64,000 bases of DNA from Morinoia aosen (Eukaryota > Arthropoda > Malacostraca > Amphipoda > Talitridae), in NCBI GenBank assembly GCA_030386875.1, contig CM059579.1, positions 92,074,253 to 92,138,252 of the forward strand, written 5' to 3'. The position numbers and the translations under genes were made by a program. The first letter of the stretch is position 1, and the number at the start of each line of letters is the position of its first letter. Below the pieces are notes generated by a model, which was given only the letters and a program-made list of their open reading frames with translations, had not been told where the DNA came from and did not search any database. Below, in pieces: positions 44,601 through 54,898 of this stretch.

Positions 44601-47600
44601 ACACATGCGTCTGCACAATCGAACAGACATTAGTGTTGGCACCTTTCATGTAAACGCAAACCCTATACCTGTCTTCAGAGATGAAATAGCATTTAATTAA
44701 ACTTTCAGGTTAATGAATAAATAGATAAATTGCGTGACATAATAAAATTTTCACGAGATAGAACCACTTGACGAAAGAAAAAGTGAGCCTGTACAGGGCA
44801 AGAAAAATGACACTTACTGAATTACTGAAATAAGCATTATAAAAGAACTACGCAACAGTGGTTTCTCCATTTTCCATTTTACTTTTATTAATTGCAAAAA
44901 ACTGTCCAATGTTATTGAATTCAGATGTTGAGACAATAATTAACAGTGAATATCCAGGAATCTTTTCATTCCTGTTTTAATTCCTACATTTGTATGGTAG
45001 AATAATCAGAAAAGATTTGAATTCATTGAAATTTAAACTCACACAAAAATTTTTCAGCCATTATCATATCCAGACTACTGAGTCTCAGGAATGATGGAGA
45101 GCAAACATGAAGCAAACTCCACAAGCCATCAACCAATCAAAATCTAACCACCACCTCCACCACTAACCACAAACCCCCCTCCCTCCTCTAACCCATCCAT
45201 CTCTTATGCCAATTAGTAAATTAAAATGCTTATTTTCCACGAAAGAAAGTTTTCAAAACAATCATTTGTCTCTCAGAAAGGCAAAAAGAAATTCAGATGA
45301 AATATCGGGATCTTACTAGTTGCATTCTACTGTGTCCAGTGAGAAAATAACACAACATAAAATGAGACATGTACAATTTCATTTATATCATTCACCACCT
45401 TCCAACGTACCATACCCACAGCTTTTACCCACCCGTTTACCCACTTCAATGATTTTTGTTAATTGAATAAGGCAAGGCACGGACTATTACATCGATGATG
45501 TGGTTCGGGAGTCCACTATTAGCGCGCAAGAGCTCCGGGAGCATCTGATTGAATATGGACTTTTGACGAAAGAACCCAAGACCCTGGATGGAGGCCGGCT
45601 GTTGGGAATTTCTTTAGGGAAATATTTCAATGAGCATCTCCAGATGTCGAGAGGAATGGCACTCCCTGACCTCGGTTCGGTGGGAGCCAGATTGACGAAG
45701 AGAGAGCTGTTTTCCTTGTGTGGTCAGCTAGTTGCCCACTACCCCGTGATAGGGGTGGCAGCATCCCTCTTGCAGTTTTTGAAATGGCTAGGGTTGAGCG
45801 GCTCTTGGGACGATTCTGTCAACAGTTCTGTCATCGTTTTAGCTGGGGAGTTGTTGGTGCGAGCTCGTCGGGAGGACTCTGTTGGGGGCCTGTGGGGTGT
45901 CGGTTACCGTGTGGACTGATGCCAGCTCCATAGGGGTCGGTGGCCGCGTTGTAGATGATGCGTCTTGGCTCCGCAAGAAGTCAGACTATCTTCATGTCAA
46001 TGTGGCTGAGTTGGAGGCCGTTGCGTGGGGAATTAATTGGGCGCTTGCGTGGGGTTTTAAAACCTTCACGGTCGCCTGTGATTCCCGGAAAGCCGTCAAC
46101 TGGATGGACAGTTCTGTCGATGGCCGCAATCGTGTTCGCACGAAGGGTGAGGCGAAGTTGCGCATGAAATGATGTCTTGAGGTGATCCGTGAGACGATCG
46201 CTAAGCATGGTTTGGTCGTGTATGTTCGCTTTGACGATTGAGAACAAGGCTGATCAGATGACCAGGGAACCTAAGTGGTGGCTTAGTTACCGTGAAGCTG
46301 GTGAAGCCGTGGCAGAGGTGTCTGCTGTGCTTGCCACTGGAGGGAGTCTCGAGGATGCAATTTGGATGGTTCATTTGCCGCATCATTTGGCATCGATCGA
46401 ACGTTTTACCAGGCTTGGCAGATTTGTAGCGATGTCACCAGAGCAGGTGAAACGTGAGCTGGCAGGGTGCAAAGCCTTTCGGCGAATGGACCCTGCTTTG
46501 GGGGAGGAGAACCTCATGGTGCGAGGGGTCAGTCTGTGGAGGAGAGCTGGCGCCGGGCTGCGGTTGACGTGATTCATCACGGTGCCAAACTCTACCTGTC
46601 TATGGTTGACTATGGGCCCTTTCAGTCCACCATCTGGTGACGGTTTCTAAACGAGTCAGCAGCAAGTATTGTCGCTTATTTACGTGAGGAAGTAATTAAG
46701 CGAGGGCCGTGTGATGAATTGTTAGACAATTCAACGGCATTTCGGTCAGCAACTGTTAAGCAGTTTGCTGAGTGGGAGATTCTTTGCAATTCTGCACTGC
46801 TTACACCCCGAGTGGTAACAAATTCGTCGAAAGGAACTCCCGGACGTTCAAGAGGATTGCCGGTAGGGGAGATATCTCTCCCGAGGAGGCCACATTTTGG
46901 TATAATGTGACGCCGTGGAAGGAGGCTGAGGCTGGCTCAGTCCCTTCGAGTGGTATTTTATGTAGACGGCATACCTAGACATGTGGGGGACGTTTGGAAA
47001 TGTAGGCTTGGTGTTGGTGGGGAGCGGGGCAGGGCTCCTGTGAACCTTGGTGATGCTGCTGACACCACGGAGTCCGGGACAGCGGTCTTGGGCGGAGGGG
47101 GCAACTATAGTGAGACTCCCTTTGGGTTGTCATCAGAGGGAGTTGTAGTTGATGCCTTGAACAGGGAGCCCGTTGAGCCAGCCGTAGATCGCGAGTTGCC
47201 CGACAAACCTCACGGAGAAGAGAATGATCAGCACGCTGTTGCCGGGGATGCTGATGAGCATTGATATAAGCCTGAGCCATTAAGACGGTCGCGCCGTGAG
47301 CAATGGCGTTCCACACACTTGGACAGGGATGAGTGCTAGGCACTAGCCAACGTGAGTTTTGTAAGAAACTGCGGGAAATGTAGTGTTTTTGGCCACGATA
47401 GGGCGCTGCAAAGGTGTGTGCACCTGCTTAGTGAGACAGCCATCACGCTGGCTGTAGGGAGACGGCTGACAGCGCTGCGAGGACTCAGTGTTGTAGCGAC
47501 GGCGCTTGAGTGAGGTTGATTACGTGCGTTTTCACCTCGGCGTTATCGTGCAGTTGAACTGCGTCCGATTTGACTTGATTTGTGTGGCTGTGTATCAGCT

Positions 47601-50600
47601 GGAGCCTTGCGCAAACAACGCTCGGTTAGGTGGAACAAGGCGTGCGCATGAGAGAAGCTTATAGACAGCAGGCCCAAGAGTGTGAGCGGTTACCACGCTC
47701 GACTGCACACTTTCAGCTGGACCGGGTGGGCTGTCTGAGGTAAGCCGGCATGGGGGTAGCTAGGCTACGGTACTGCTCACGTGATTATTTTTTTCCGACT
47801 GCCCTGAATTTAAAAAAGCGAACGCTTTTTCCAATGAATTATTTTAAAAATAAATAAGAAATACTTTCAGAGTGAAATAAGCTCTTCGGTATCCACAGCA
47901 TGTTTAAAACATTTGGATAGACGGTTGTAGCCATACAAGGTGAATTTCTTAAAATTTTAATTTTTCAGCCAATATTGCACATAATGTTTTTTAGTTAGAT
48001 TCACAATGAACATGTCTACAAAAGTCAGAGACAGGTTTTATATCGCTTTAGAATTTCTTCTACAAAATTTAGAATTTTTCAAACCCAATTTTTTGGCAAT
48101 AAAAATTTTTTAATCAACTTCTCAAAAACATGCCTCTGAAGTTTATAGTACTCACCTTCTTGATCTTTACACTGCAAAAAAATCTCCAGAGGTAAAAAAT
48201 TAAAGCTGGAATTGCCCCTTGAAATAAAATAGCATTTTCAGCCAGAGCGGACTGCTGCATTTGATATTCTAGGTATTTCTCAGGACGCACAAGCACAAAA
48301 CCACTCATTAAGAAGGTGTGGCGCTCCTCCAGCGAGTTACATTGTTTTTGCCTAATAAAAAAACTCTTATACTGCAGTGTATGGCAACACTTGCCATTTA
48401 GGCGTATGATACAAAGACAGTTACCTCGTCAGTTAGGCGTGGTAGAGCATCGTGTGCGCTTAATACTATTAGTAGATTGTTTATTTTGTAATCTTGTTTA
48501 AACTTCTAAAATTTGTTTCAAACGTATAATTAGAAAGATTTCATAATTTATTTCATTGCATTTCTTTCTCACTTCAGACTAGGTAAATTACCAATAAAAT
48601 TCCAATTAATATCTAGTTTCGTCTGTAGTTTCAGCCCGTCAGAACCCCGGTTTTAGGGTGAGCTCGATTGTTCATAATTTAAAGTTGTTCAAATTTCATT
48701 GTCCGATATCACCTCCTTCTGTTATTTTGCGCTTGTGTAACATGGTTAATTTTGTTTATATTGAATTGTAACTGCTTGGAATATATAAAGTAAAAGAGCG
48801 AACTTGATCTCTTCAGGTTTCGGTTTGCGGACGAAACTCCAATATAAATCATTATCCTGCCTGGCGAGTCATAAACGGACTTAAACCCCACAAAGGTCAA
48901 GAGACCACTAAACCTCTCTGATGGATGGACAGTTGTGTAAAAACAAAGAAAAAAATTTGGAGCAGCCAACCACAGCTATGTAGAGCTGCAGCTGGTCTCT
49001 CTGAGACCATCTGCAGGGGAAGGGGGCAATTATGGGGTTTGGGTTGCCTACACGGGACAAATGACGTTTCTACGTAATAAAGGAAGGGTTTGGGAGCATT
49101 TTCAGGCAATATTCTCATTTTTGGTGTTTGGCCTCAAAAAACCATTTGCTTCCCTTAATGTACCTTGGGCAACCACATGTATGCTGAACTAAAATTCATG
49201 CTTAATTATTTTCATCACTGTTCTCTTCAGATTTGTGCCAATCAATTACTCTTTAAATTTTGCTAATTGTAATTATTTTCTGTGTAATTTTCTTGTACAA
49301 CTGCATTTTGAAAAAAGACTGGTACTTCTTTAGCACAATATTTTCAAATTTGTAGAACCAGAATAAAAAACATAAAATGTAGCAATGATGTTTTATGTCA
49401 ATGAAGAAAACCTAAAGTGATAGTTAATCCAAACTATTTTTATATTAGATTAAATCTTAGTTCAAGCCTCCCTATCTACAACAAAAACAATACAAAGAGA
49501 GAAAGGCACCATTTAGTATGGAGATAAGAAAGGCAGAATCTATACCCAAAGAGCATAGAAACATTAAGTTGAGAAAAGAGTTCATGAAAGATCAAATTTG
49601 AAGAAGTAGGTGCTGAAAGACGACAGCAGTAAACCAAAAAAAAAGGGTTGTCCTCAAACGCAACAAAAAGCAATTAATTTCAACAAAAAGTAAGCCTACC
49701 TAACTCTCAGCTCAGGACCTCACATTTTCTCCATGGCAGAGCTAATTCTCTTTGATACAATAACTGTATAATCCGGAGGGGACTATTTTCCATATGGACA
49801 TGCAATATACAGCATGGTTGCTAAAAATATATACTTTTTAAAATTGCTATAACCTTTTCACAGACATGGTAAGGAAATAAAACATATTAATGTAAAGAAA
49901 GAGTTATTTTTTCATTATTATTTTACTTTGATGGACCTATTTTTGTCTTTTTCTTGGATTAGAGCCAGTCTTTCAATATTTTGCATTGCTTGTTCACCAC
50001 CTTTTTTTAACAAATCTTCCCATATTAATCTTCTTCACAATAAACTCGAGATAACCACTTTTGGAAATTCCTCTGTGTCGTTATTTTGTTAGGTTTGAAC
50101 CGATATTCCAGGAGAAATATCCTCTGAGTCCCGACAATGGATCCCATTTTCATCATTTCTCCAATTATGAAAACTCGTTGAAGAGTCAGTGGTGCGATGT
50201 TTGCTGATTACAATAATCTTCTCTCCTGTACCCTTGACGGTTATGCTTATTTTATGAGTATACCAGATACTTGAGGAGAAAACATTGAATTCTGTCCTTT
50301 TGGATGTTCTATGTTGTTTATCATATATTTGAAAAGGTATTGGAATTTTAAAAGGTATAGTTTTTAGCAACCATCCTGTACAGTCCGTATATTTTTTTGA
50401 AGATCTTAGACTTGAAAATAATGAACTTCAATTTTATAATGACCAATTCTAACTGCATAAGATCCATTCTATTTTCAGAAATACACATTCTAGCTACACA
50501 ATAACCTTTTAAATTCTAGAATAGCCAACTGAATTTTCATAAATACCAATTATATTTTCACAATGGCCAATTCTAATTTTACACTTGCAGAGTATTTCAC

Positions 50601-53600
50601 ATTTACAGATTCTTATTTTACATTTACAGATTCTTATTTTACATATACCAATTCTTATCTTACATATACCAATTTCTATTTTACATTTACCAATTCTTAC
50701 TTCACATTTACTGATTCTTATATCATATATACTGTTTCTTATTTCACATTCACCAAACCTCATTTCACATTTACCGACATGGTTCAGTAGCTCAAATGCA
50801 CACAAATAAACCCACTGTGCTCATAACTAATGGTCAATGCACAGCTTCAAAGAATTTGAAAGTCAAATGCTGATGTTGCACTGATTATTGTTTCACATCA
50901 GTTTTTTTACATTGAGTTACTGTGCATGACAAAGAAAATAAGAAATCTATTTACACTATTTAGTCATGGAGTGACACCCCTCAGGGGGATGCAGGTATTG
51001 TATCTATGGGAATTAGCGCTCCAAGGGGGACTATGTGAGGGCCCAAGCTAAATGTTAGGTAGGCTTCCTTTTGTTGAAATAGAATAGGTTTTTGTTTTGC
51101 TACGGACCATCTTTTTTTCGGATCACTGCTGTCCTGTTTTTCAGCACCTACTACTTTCTTCTTCAACTTTTTCTTGTTTCATGATATTCTTTCTTAGCTT
51201 CCTGTTTCTGTGCACCTTGAGCATAGATTCCGCATTCCCTCAACTCCATACTAAATGGTGCCTTCCTCCTTCCTCTCTTAGAACATCTTTGTCATGCAAT
51301 TAAGGAAGGCTGAAACTTTCTTATATAATAATAATAATAACATGGAGTGACAGCAGAAAGAAACATTCAAACACTATATGAACACGAAAGGGAAAATATG
51401 ACATACAGTGAATAAATGGCATATTTACTTCCAATGAACTAGTCTCAACTCAAAAAATGTTTTTGAAATTTAATCAAGAAACAGTTTCAAATAATACATG
51501 CAAACAGGAACAGGAGAGTTCTAAAATACACACCAGTGCATGGATATTCCACATAAAACTATACCTACTTAGTAGTCTAAACAGCTAATTTACAATTGAA
51601 ACTTCATGCCTTCTTCCAACGTTTTGAATAACAGTTGCATGCACATCAAATTCAGGTTAGGATGTTTAGTGTGAATGCTACTCACTTCCATGCCACAAAT
51701 GACAACGCTGGAAAGGCCCTGTCTACATATTGAGCTAGTTAGGGCTTCTTTTACTTCGGGAGTGACCATGTTGAACTGAGTCTTCTCAACCTTGAGAGTC
51801 ACTGGGATGGATGCAAGGTCAAGTTCTGCCACAGTTGAGCCTAAACCCTTAGGGTACTGCTCTGTCAGAACCACAGGAACATCCAAGATCTTTGAGCCAA
51901 TCAGCTGAAAAAAAATTATTTTATATTAATTCTACATATATATAAAGATACTTGATGCATAAAATAGGGCAATGCATAAAAAATCAATATTTTTAGTTGA
52001 AATAGTACCACACATTTAACTTTGCCATTTAATTTACTCGTGAGTATATTAGGAATTTAATACTTTGCCTTTGCACATCCAAATTGTAATAAAAGTGTAA
52101 CGAAACACATCTTTATTGAAATCATTATCTCATTTAACAAGTTATTTAATAAAAATAGATGTGATGTTTCAACCTCCTGGGCCATAATCAACCAGAAAAC
52201 AAATAGAGATCATCTAGTCAAATATAAATCAAAACATATTTTTCATGCAACAAGAAAAGCAAAAAACACACAAAAGAAACAACTTACTAATAAAAACTAA
52301 AATATTCAGCATCAGCATTACATTAGTTGTAAAGGAAAAGCTGATTACATGTCACTTGATACCTATTTTTCTTTTTAAAATGTAAAGAGATTCTGAAATG
52401 AGGTTTATTTGATTAGATGCAGAAGATTTTACTTAAAAAGTCTCCAAATCAAGCAATCCAATAAACCTCAGCCTTTGAGAATATCTTTACATTTCAACAA
52501 AAAATGGGTTTTCAGACATGCTATCAGCTCTCTCTGTACAACTAATGCAATATTGATAATGAAATTTTTTACTTTTTATTAGTGAGTGGTCTCTTTTGTT
52601 TGTGTTTTGCTATTCTTGTTGAATTTAGATTATAACTTATATTTTGATTTACATTTGACCAGACTTTCTCTATTTGTTTACAAGTTGATAATGATCCAGG
52701 TCAGAACATTCCAAATATTTATTTTCAATCACTTTCTTACATAATATAATGATCTCTTTGAAGATGTGTTTCCTTGCACTTTTACTCTTAACATTTCAAA
52801 ACTGAGCTAAGTTAAACACATACAAGCCTTCTTGGCACCCATCATAATGGAGTAATGAAAAGAATGAAAAAATAATGCTAATTGTCACTAAGAAGTAAAA
52901 GCCCATCACACGAGTTGTTAATGGAGCAAAGTGCTTCAACTGAGCTTCCCATCCCGTCATGAGTGTTGCAGCATAGGGTTAACCTCAAAATTTTCAAGTC
53001 TTATGTTGGATTTTCCATCGAGTTCCGAGTCAATAATTCGATCGAATGTCATGCTGTACATTAGAAAATTTATATGTTAAAGCAAGCGTATGTCAAAGTT
53101 TGAAATGAAATAAGATTCTAAAATTGTCATCTGACACCACAAAAAGTGTGTTGAAGAGAGTTAGGGCTGCTAATACTCATATACTAGGCAGCAGTTAGCT
53201 AACAAATATGGTACTTTGCAAAAAAGTTATATTTTATTTTAACAAAAAGCTCAGGACTTCACATTTCCCCATGGGAGAGCTAATCCCAGAAGAGATAATC
53301 ATTGTATTCCCTTGAGAGGATTAGCTGAACTAATTTTTTTCAGAGTGGTGGAATATATAGCTGTTTCACAATACGTTTGTGTTATTGAAATAACATGCTT
53401 GAGAAAGTTCTGAAATTCCCAGAGGTAACAGATGCATGCATATTAAATTTGGTTTCAAAATGGAATAGTTTGAATGCATTGCACGATCATGAATGTTGAG
53501 GGAGAGAAAAAAGAAGTCAGCCAGAGCAAGACTTTCTCATACACAACACGCATGTACAAGTGATGTTTAGTCTCTCTGCAGTGGTGGCACCAGCGGGCCC

Positions 53601-54875
53601 CATAAATACCAGTGCACAACATTGCTTTGCACACAGTAAGGAATAGTCTTTCACACAGATTGTTAATAATAAAATTGACACAAAAAATTATTGTATGTAC
53701 AATCTTATGAACATTTAATAAGATCAATTTGATACCCAAATTCAAATAAATAAAAACTATGATTCAAGCTTAATGAATATTGACTTCTATGCACACCTGT
53801 ATGAAAGAATCAATAATTTTTGATGATCAGATTATGAACAACTAATAGCAATGAATTTTCTTTTGTTTTTCAGAAATAAATTAACAGAATCATGTCTAGA
53901 ATTGAGAGAAATAAAAAGAAGAACCTGTTCTTACTTAATGGCCAACTATACAAAGAAATCTACATACTTCTTTGAGAGGGTATGTGAGTAGTATTTAGGA
54001 AAATTCTTCTTAGATTATCACAAAATGAATTAATTGCAATATGTTCCAGATATATGAACCAATTTTATACCACACATATTGTGGTCAAAAAACAAAATGA
54101 TACTGTGAGAAAAAATGTAGCCCAGCCACTCGACATGGGTGAGCACCGTGCTTTTCAGCACCGTAGCCTGGCTGCTACATCAGCTCCTCAGACGCTTCCT
54201 TACCTAAAGCCCAACCCACAGACCACTTACCGTACAAAGCTCCTACCATTACAAAGTCACACAAATTAAACTCTGCCTCAGTCTAACAGTCAATAAGCAC
54301 CAAGTACAAAGCAACGAATATGTATGCAATGACCTTCATATGAGCACAGCCACTCCCCAACTGACATTGCCCTGCTTTCAGACTGTCAGCCCATAACCGG
54401 CACGCACAACTCAGCAGCGTCATCTCACCTGAGCAAACACTATACATATCAATGAATTAGCTTCAGATTGAATTTTAAACATTCCCATTATTTTAATTCA
54501 AAACTTAGTTGAATTAAATCCATCACAATGTAAAGTGGAGCCCATGAGCAGTGATGCTTGTTATTTTAAGTTTAAACAAATGCCAAAAAAATCAAAAAAA
54601 GAAAAGGTTGAACAGATACAGATGATTACCAAATCAACAGGATATCAGTTTAATAATGCATTGCTAAACTGATAAACTGGAAATCCAGCAAATTTTTTTC
54701 TAGAATTGGCAATAAAAAACAAAAATATACCTGAACTTACCATTTTTTTGGTATTTGCAACAACTGCATCAAAATTCAACATCACATCACGGAATTTTTC
54801 TTGTACATCACATATGAAAAGTGTTGTGTGCTTAGGACTCAAAAATCCTAGCTTTATCTTATCAGCATCTGACAT
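35521..54875 (-). CDS. ISOC2: Isochorismatase domain-containing protein, four coding exons
   Basis: Joined exons 54875-54741, 51904-51686, 44610-44494 and 35658-35521 encode 202 residues, close to ISOC2 (about 205) and shorter than ISOC1. All introns are phase 0 with GT-AG ends. Family marks are CDVQEKF with catalytic D23, VLTEQYPKGLGST with K64, and GMETHVCVEQTAIELL with nucleophile C122, the Asp-Lys-Cys triad of the isochorismatase-like hydrolase fold. The C-terminus carries the VTTCEAVLFSLLGDKQHPKFKEI block. No signal peptide or membrane segment is seen, so a soluble protein is expected; its substrate in animals is not settled. The start is the only ATG ahead of the conserved core. The gene covers 19 kb, nearly all transposon-filled intron. 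The symbol is by similarity; a paralogue name is possible. Confidence 0.93.
36827..38319. mobile_element. TTAA-flanked palindromic element with GGAGAC termini
   Basis: TTAA at 36823-36826 and 38320-38323 bounds a 1,493-bp segment whose ends are inverted copies (GGAGACCGAACG and CGTTCAGTCTCC). Inner sequences also pair: GTTGGATGCGGAAA near 37375 and TTTCCGCATCCAA near 37565. Short hairpins of CCCCCAAAATACCCCC type lie at 36950-37010. There is no transposase. TTAA duplication with purine-start termini recalls Kolobok/T2-type MITEs; piggyBac is an alternative. It lies in the last intron of the ISOC2-like gene. Confidence 0.65.
39180..39660 (+). mobile_element. Possible solo LTR
   Basis: A consensus TATA box (GGTATAAAAGGC, about 39206), a poly(A) signal AATAAA (39624), and a block TGACACCCCCTGTGTCAAAC at about 39353 resemble the probable LTR at 14.9-16.2 kb in order and spacing. 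No internal retrotransposon sequence adjoins it. Boundaries were not found. Confidence 0.4.
40348..40770. mobile_element. Fold-back element with three arm copies
   Basis: The left arm (CCAGATAAGCCCCGCCACTA, about 40366-40475) is mirrored by the right arm (about 40635-40755). A third copy of the inner part of the arm (AGAGAGTAATTTGAAGTCAA, about 40482-40540) lies between them in right-arm orientation. There is no coding sequence; it is likely a MITE. It is in intron 3 of the ISOC2-like gene. Confidence 0.75.
42024..43437. mobile_element. Non-autonomous hAT element
   Basis: The 8-bp direct repeat TCAAGCAG at 42016-42023 and 43438-43445 flanks a 1,414-bp segment with short terminal inverted repeats (TAATGATGTACCGAT and its near complement ATCAGTACATCACCA). 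Several GTATCGG/CCGATAC words cluster within 100 bp of both ends, as expected for transposase binding sites. No transposase motif was found inside. A SINE has inserted in it (42826-43160). Confidence 0.85.
42826..43160 (+). mobile_element. tRNA-derived SINE, family S2
   Basis: The 335-bp insertion is flanked by ATACGATTAG at 42816-42825 and 43161-43170. The head has an A-box-like GTGGCCGAGTGTATAGAGCG and a canonical B box GGTTCGATCCC. A 14-bp perfect inverted repeat (CTATACACTCGGCC / GGCCGAGTGTATAG) lies at the 5' end. The body is unrelated to S1. Confidence 0.9.
43446..44493. other. Intron sequence without recognised feature
   Basis: Non-coding, AT-rich; a 15-base A run near 44186. No element identified. 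Confidence 0.5.
44494..44610 (-). CDS. ISOC2: ISOC2-like exon 3, residues 119-157
   Basis: Acceptor TTGTGCAG; exon begins THVCVEQT with the nucleophilic Cys and ends RNLALQ before donor GTAACC. 117 bases, phase 0. The junction with exon 2 restores the GxETHVC motif of the family. Confidence 0.95.
45475..47340 (+). pseudogene. LTR-retrotransposon RT-RNase H-integrase relic
   Basis: The segment starts abruptly inside reverse transcriptase at YYIDDVV (about 45485) and continues through the connection (RLTKRELFSLCGQLVAHYPV). RNase H follows with VWTDASS, DDASWLR, NVAELEAVAWGINWAL and DSRKAVNWM. Integrase fragments in changing frames come next: DVIHHGAKLYLSMVDYGP, LLDNSTAFRSATVKQFAE, and a PSGNKFVERNSRTFKRI block. 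A basic linker ends it near 47340. Stops and shifts at about 46170, 46570, 46640 and 46790 kill it. The type resembles Gypsy-like polyproteins widespread in aquatic invertebrates; the clade is not certain. It lies in intron 2 of the ISOC2-like gene, sense-opposite. Confidence 0.75.
47341..47770 (+). other. GC-richer stretch after the integrase relic
   Basis: About 430 bp with balanced base composition, unlike its AT-rich surroundings. It may be the 3' untranslated region or LTR of the relic. There is no second copy in the window to prove it. Confidence 0.3.
47771..48210. repeat. Diverged copy of the TTAA-palindrome family seen at 61.4 kb
   Basis: AAATAAGCTCTTCGGTATCC, CACAATGAACATG and GTTTATAGTACTCACCTTC match sequences at 61440, 61605 and 61980 in the same order. 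One arm only. Confidence 0.55.
48980..49154 (-). repeat. End of a TTAA-family element
   Basis: On the minus strand TTAA (49155-49158) is followed by GGGAAGCAAATGG, and then by a block (GAAAATGCTCCCAAACCCTT) that resembles the left end of the element at 36827. The other end was not found. Confidence 0.5.
49455..49790 (+). repeat. R1 dispersed repeat, full copy
   Basis: It starts TTCAAGCCTCCCTATCTACA, passes AAGGCACCATTTAGTATGGA and ends near ATCCGGAGGGG. One of the best-preserved copies. Confidence 0.75.
50585..50785 (+). repeat. About 21-bp tandem repeat, about 9 copies
   Basis: The unit is TTCTTATTTTACATTTACAGA with drift. The period is a multiple of three, and the plus strand reads as repeated YFTFTDS heptads over 75 codons. 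More diverged units extend left to about 50520. Confidence 0.85.
50965..51310 (-). repeat. R1 dispersed repeat, full inverted copy
   Basis: The minus strand carries the complete series from AAGGCACCATTTAGTATGGA to CCCCCTGAGGGG. Very similar to copy 1 at 6341. It lies in intron 2 of the ISOC2-like gene. Confidence 0.75.
51686..51904 (-). CDS. ISOC2: ISOC2-like exon 2, residues 46-118
   Basis: Acceptor TTTTTTTTCAG; exon begins CTGATTGGC (LIG). It contains PVVLTEQYPKGLGST with K64 and ends VVICGME before donor GTGAGT. 219 bases, phase 0 on both sides. Confidence 0.95.
51905..53219. other. Intron 1 sequence without recognised feature
   Basis: AT-rich non-coding; no element identified. Confidence 0.5.
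53220..53335 (+). repeat. R1 dispersed repeat, 3' fragment
   Basis: AACAAAAAGCTCAGGACTTC, CCCCATGGGAGAGCTAAT and a CCTTGAGAGG terminus match the 3' third of R1. Confidence 0.6.
53340..54740. other. Intron 1 sequence without recognised feature
   Basis: AT-rich non-coding. A short GC-richer patch at 54120-54430 has no motif. Confidence 0.45.
54741..54875 (-). CDS. ISOC2: ISOC2-like exon 1 (coding), residues 1-45
   Basis: It starts at ATG 54875, carries D23 in CDVQEKF, and ends ...NTKKM before donor GTAAGT. An acceptor-like TTTATTCCAG ends at 54899, so an upstream 5' UTR exon is likely, with the exon spanning 54741-54898; its partner and the promoter were not found. Confidence 0.92.
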
Positions 54876-54898
54876 ATTGAAAAGAACTTGAATTTTGC

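Noticed and set aside
44348-44602. 84-codon frame overlapping ISOC2-like exon 3
   Set aside because: Different register from the exon; the conserved protein sequence and splice sites lie in the other frame.
45748-45775. S2 SINE fragment in the integrase relic (about 20 bases identical to the SINE 5' end at 42826)
   Set aside because: The match stops after about 20 bases and lies in a stretch that still reads as the conserved HYPV region of the retroelement; chance or shared ancestry cannot be told apart, so no feature is called.
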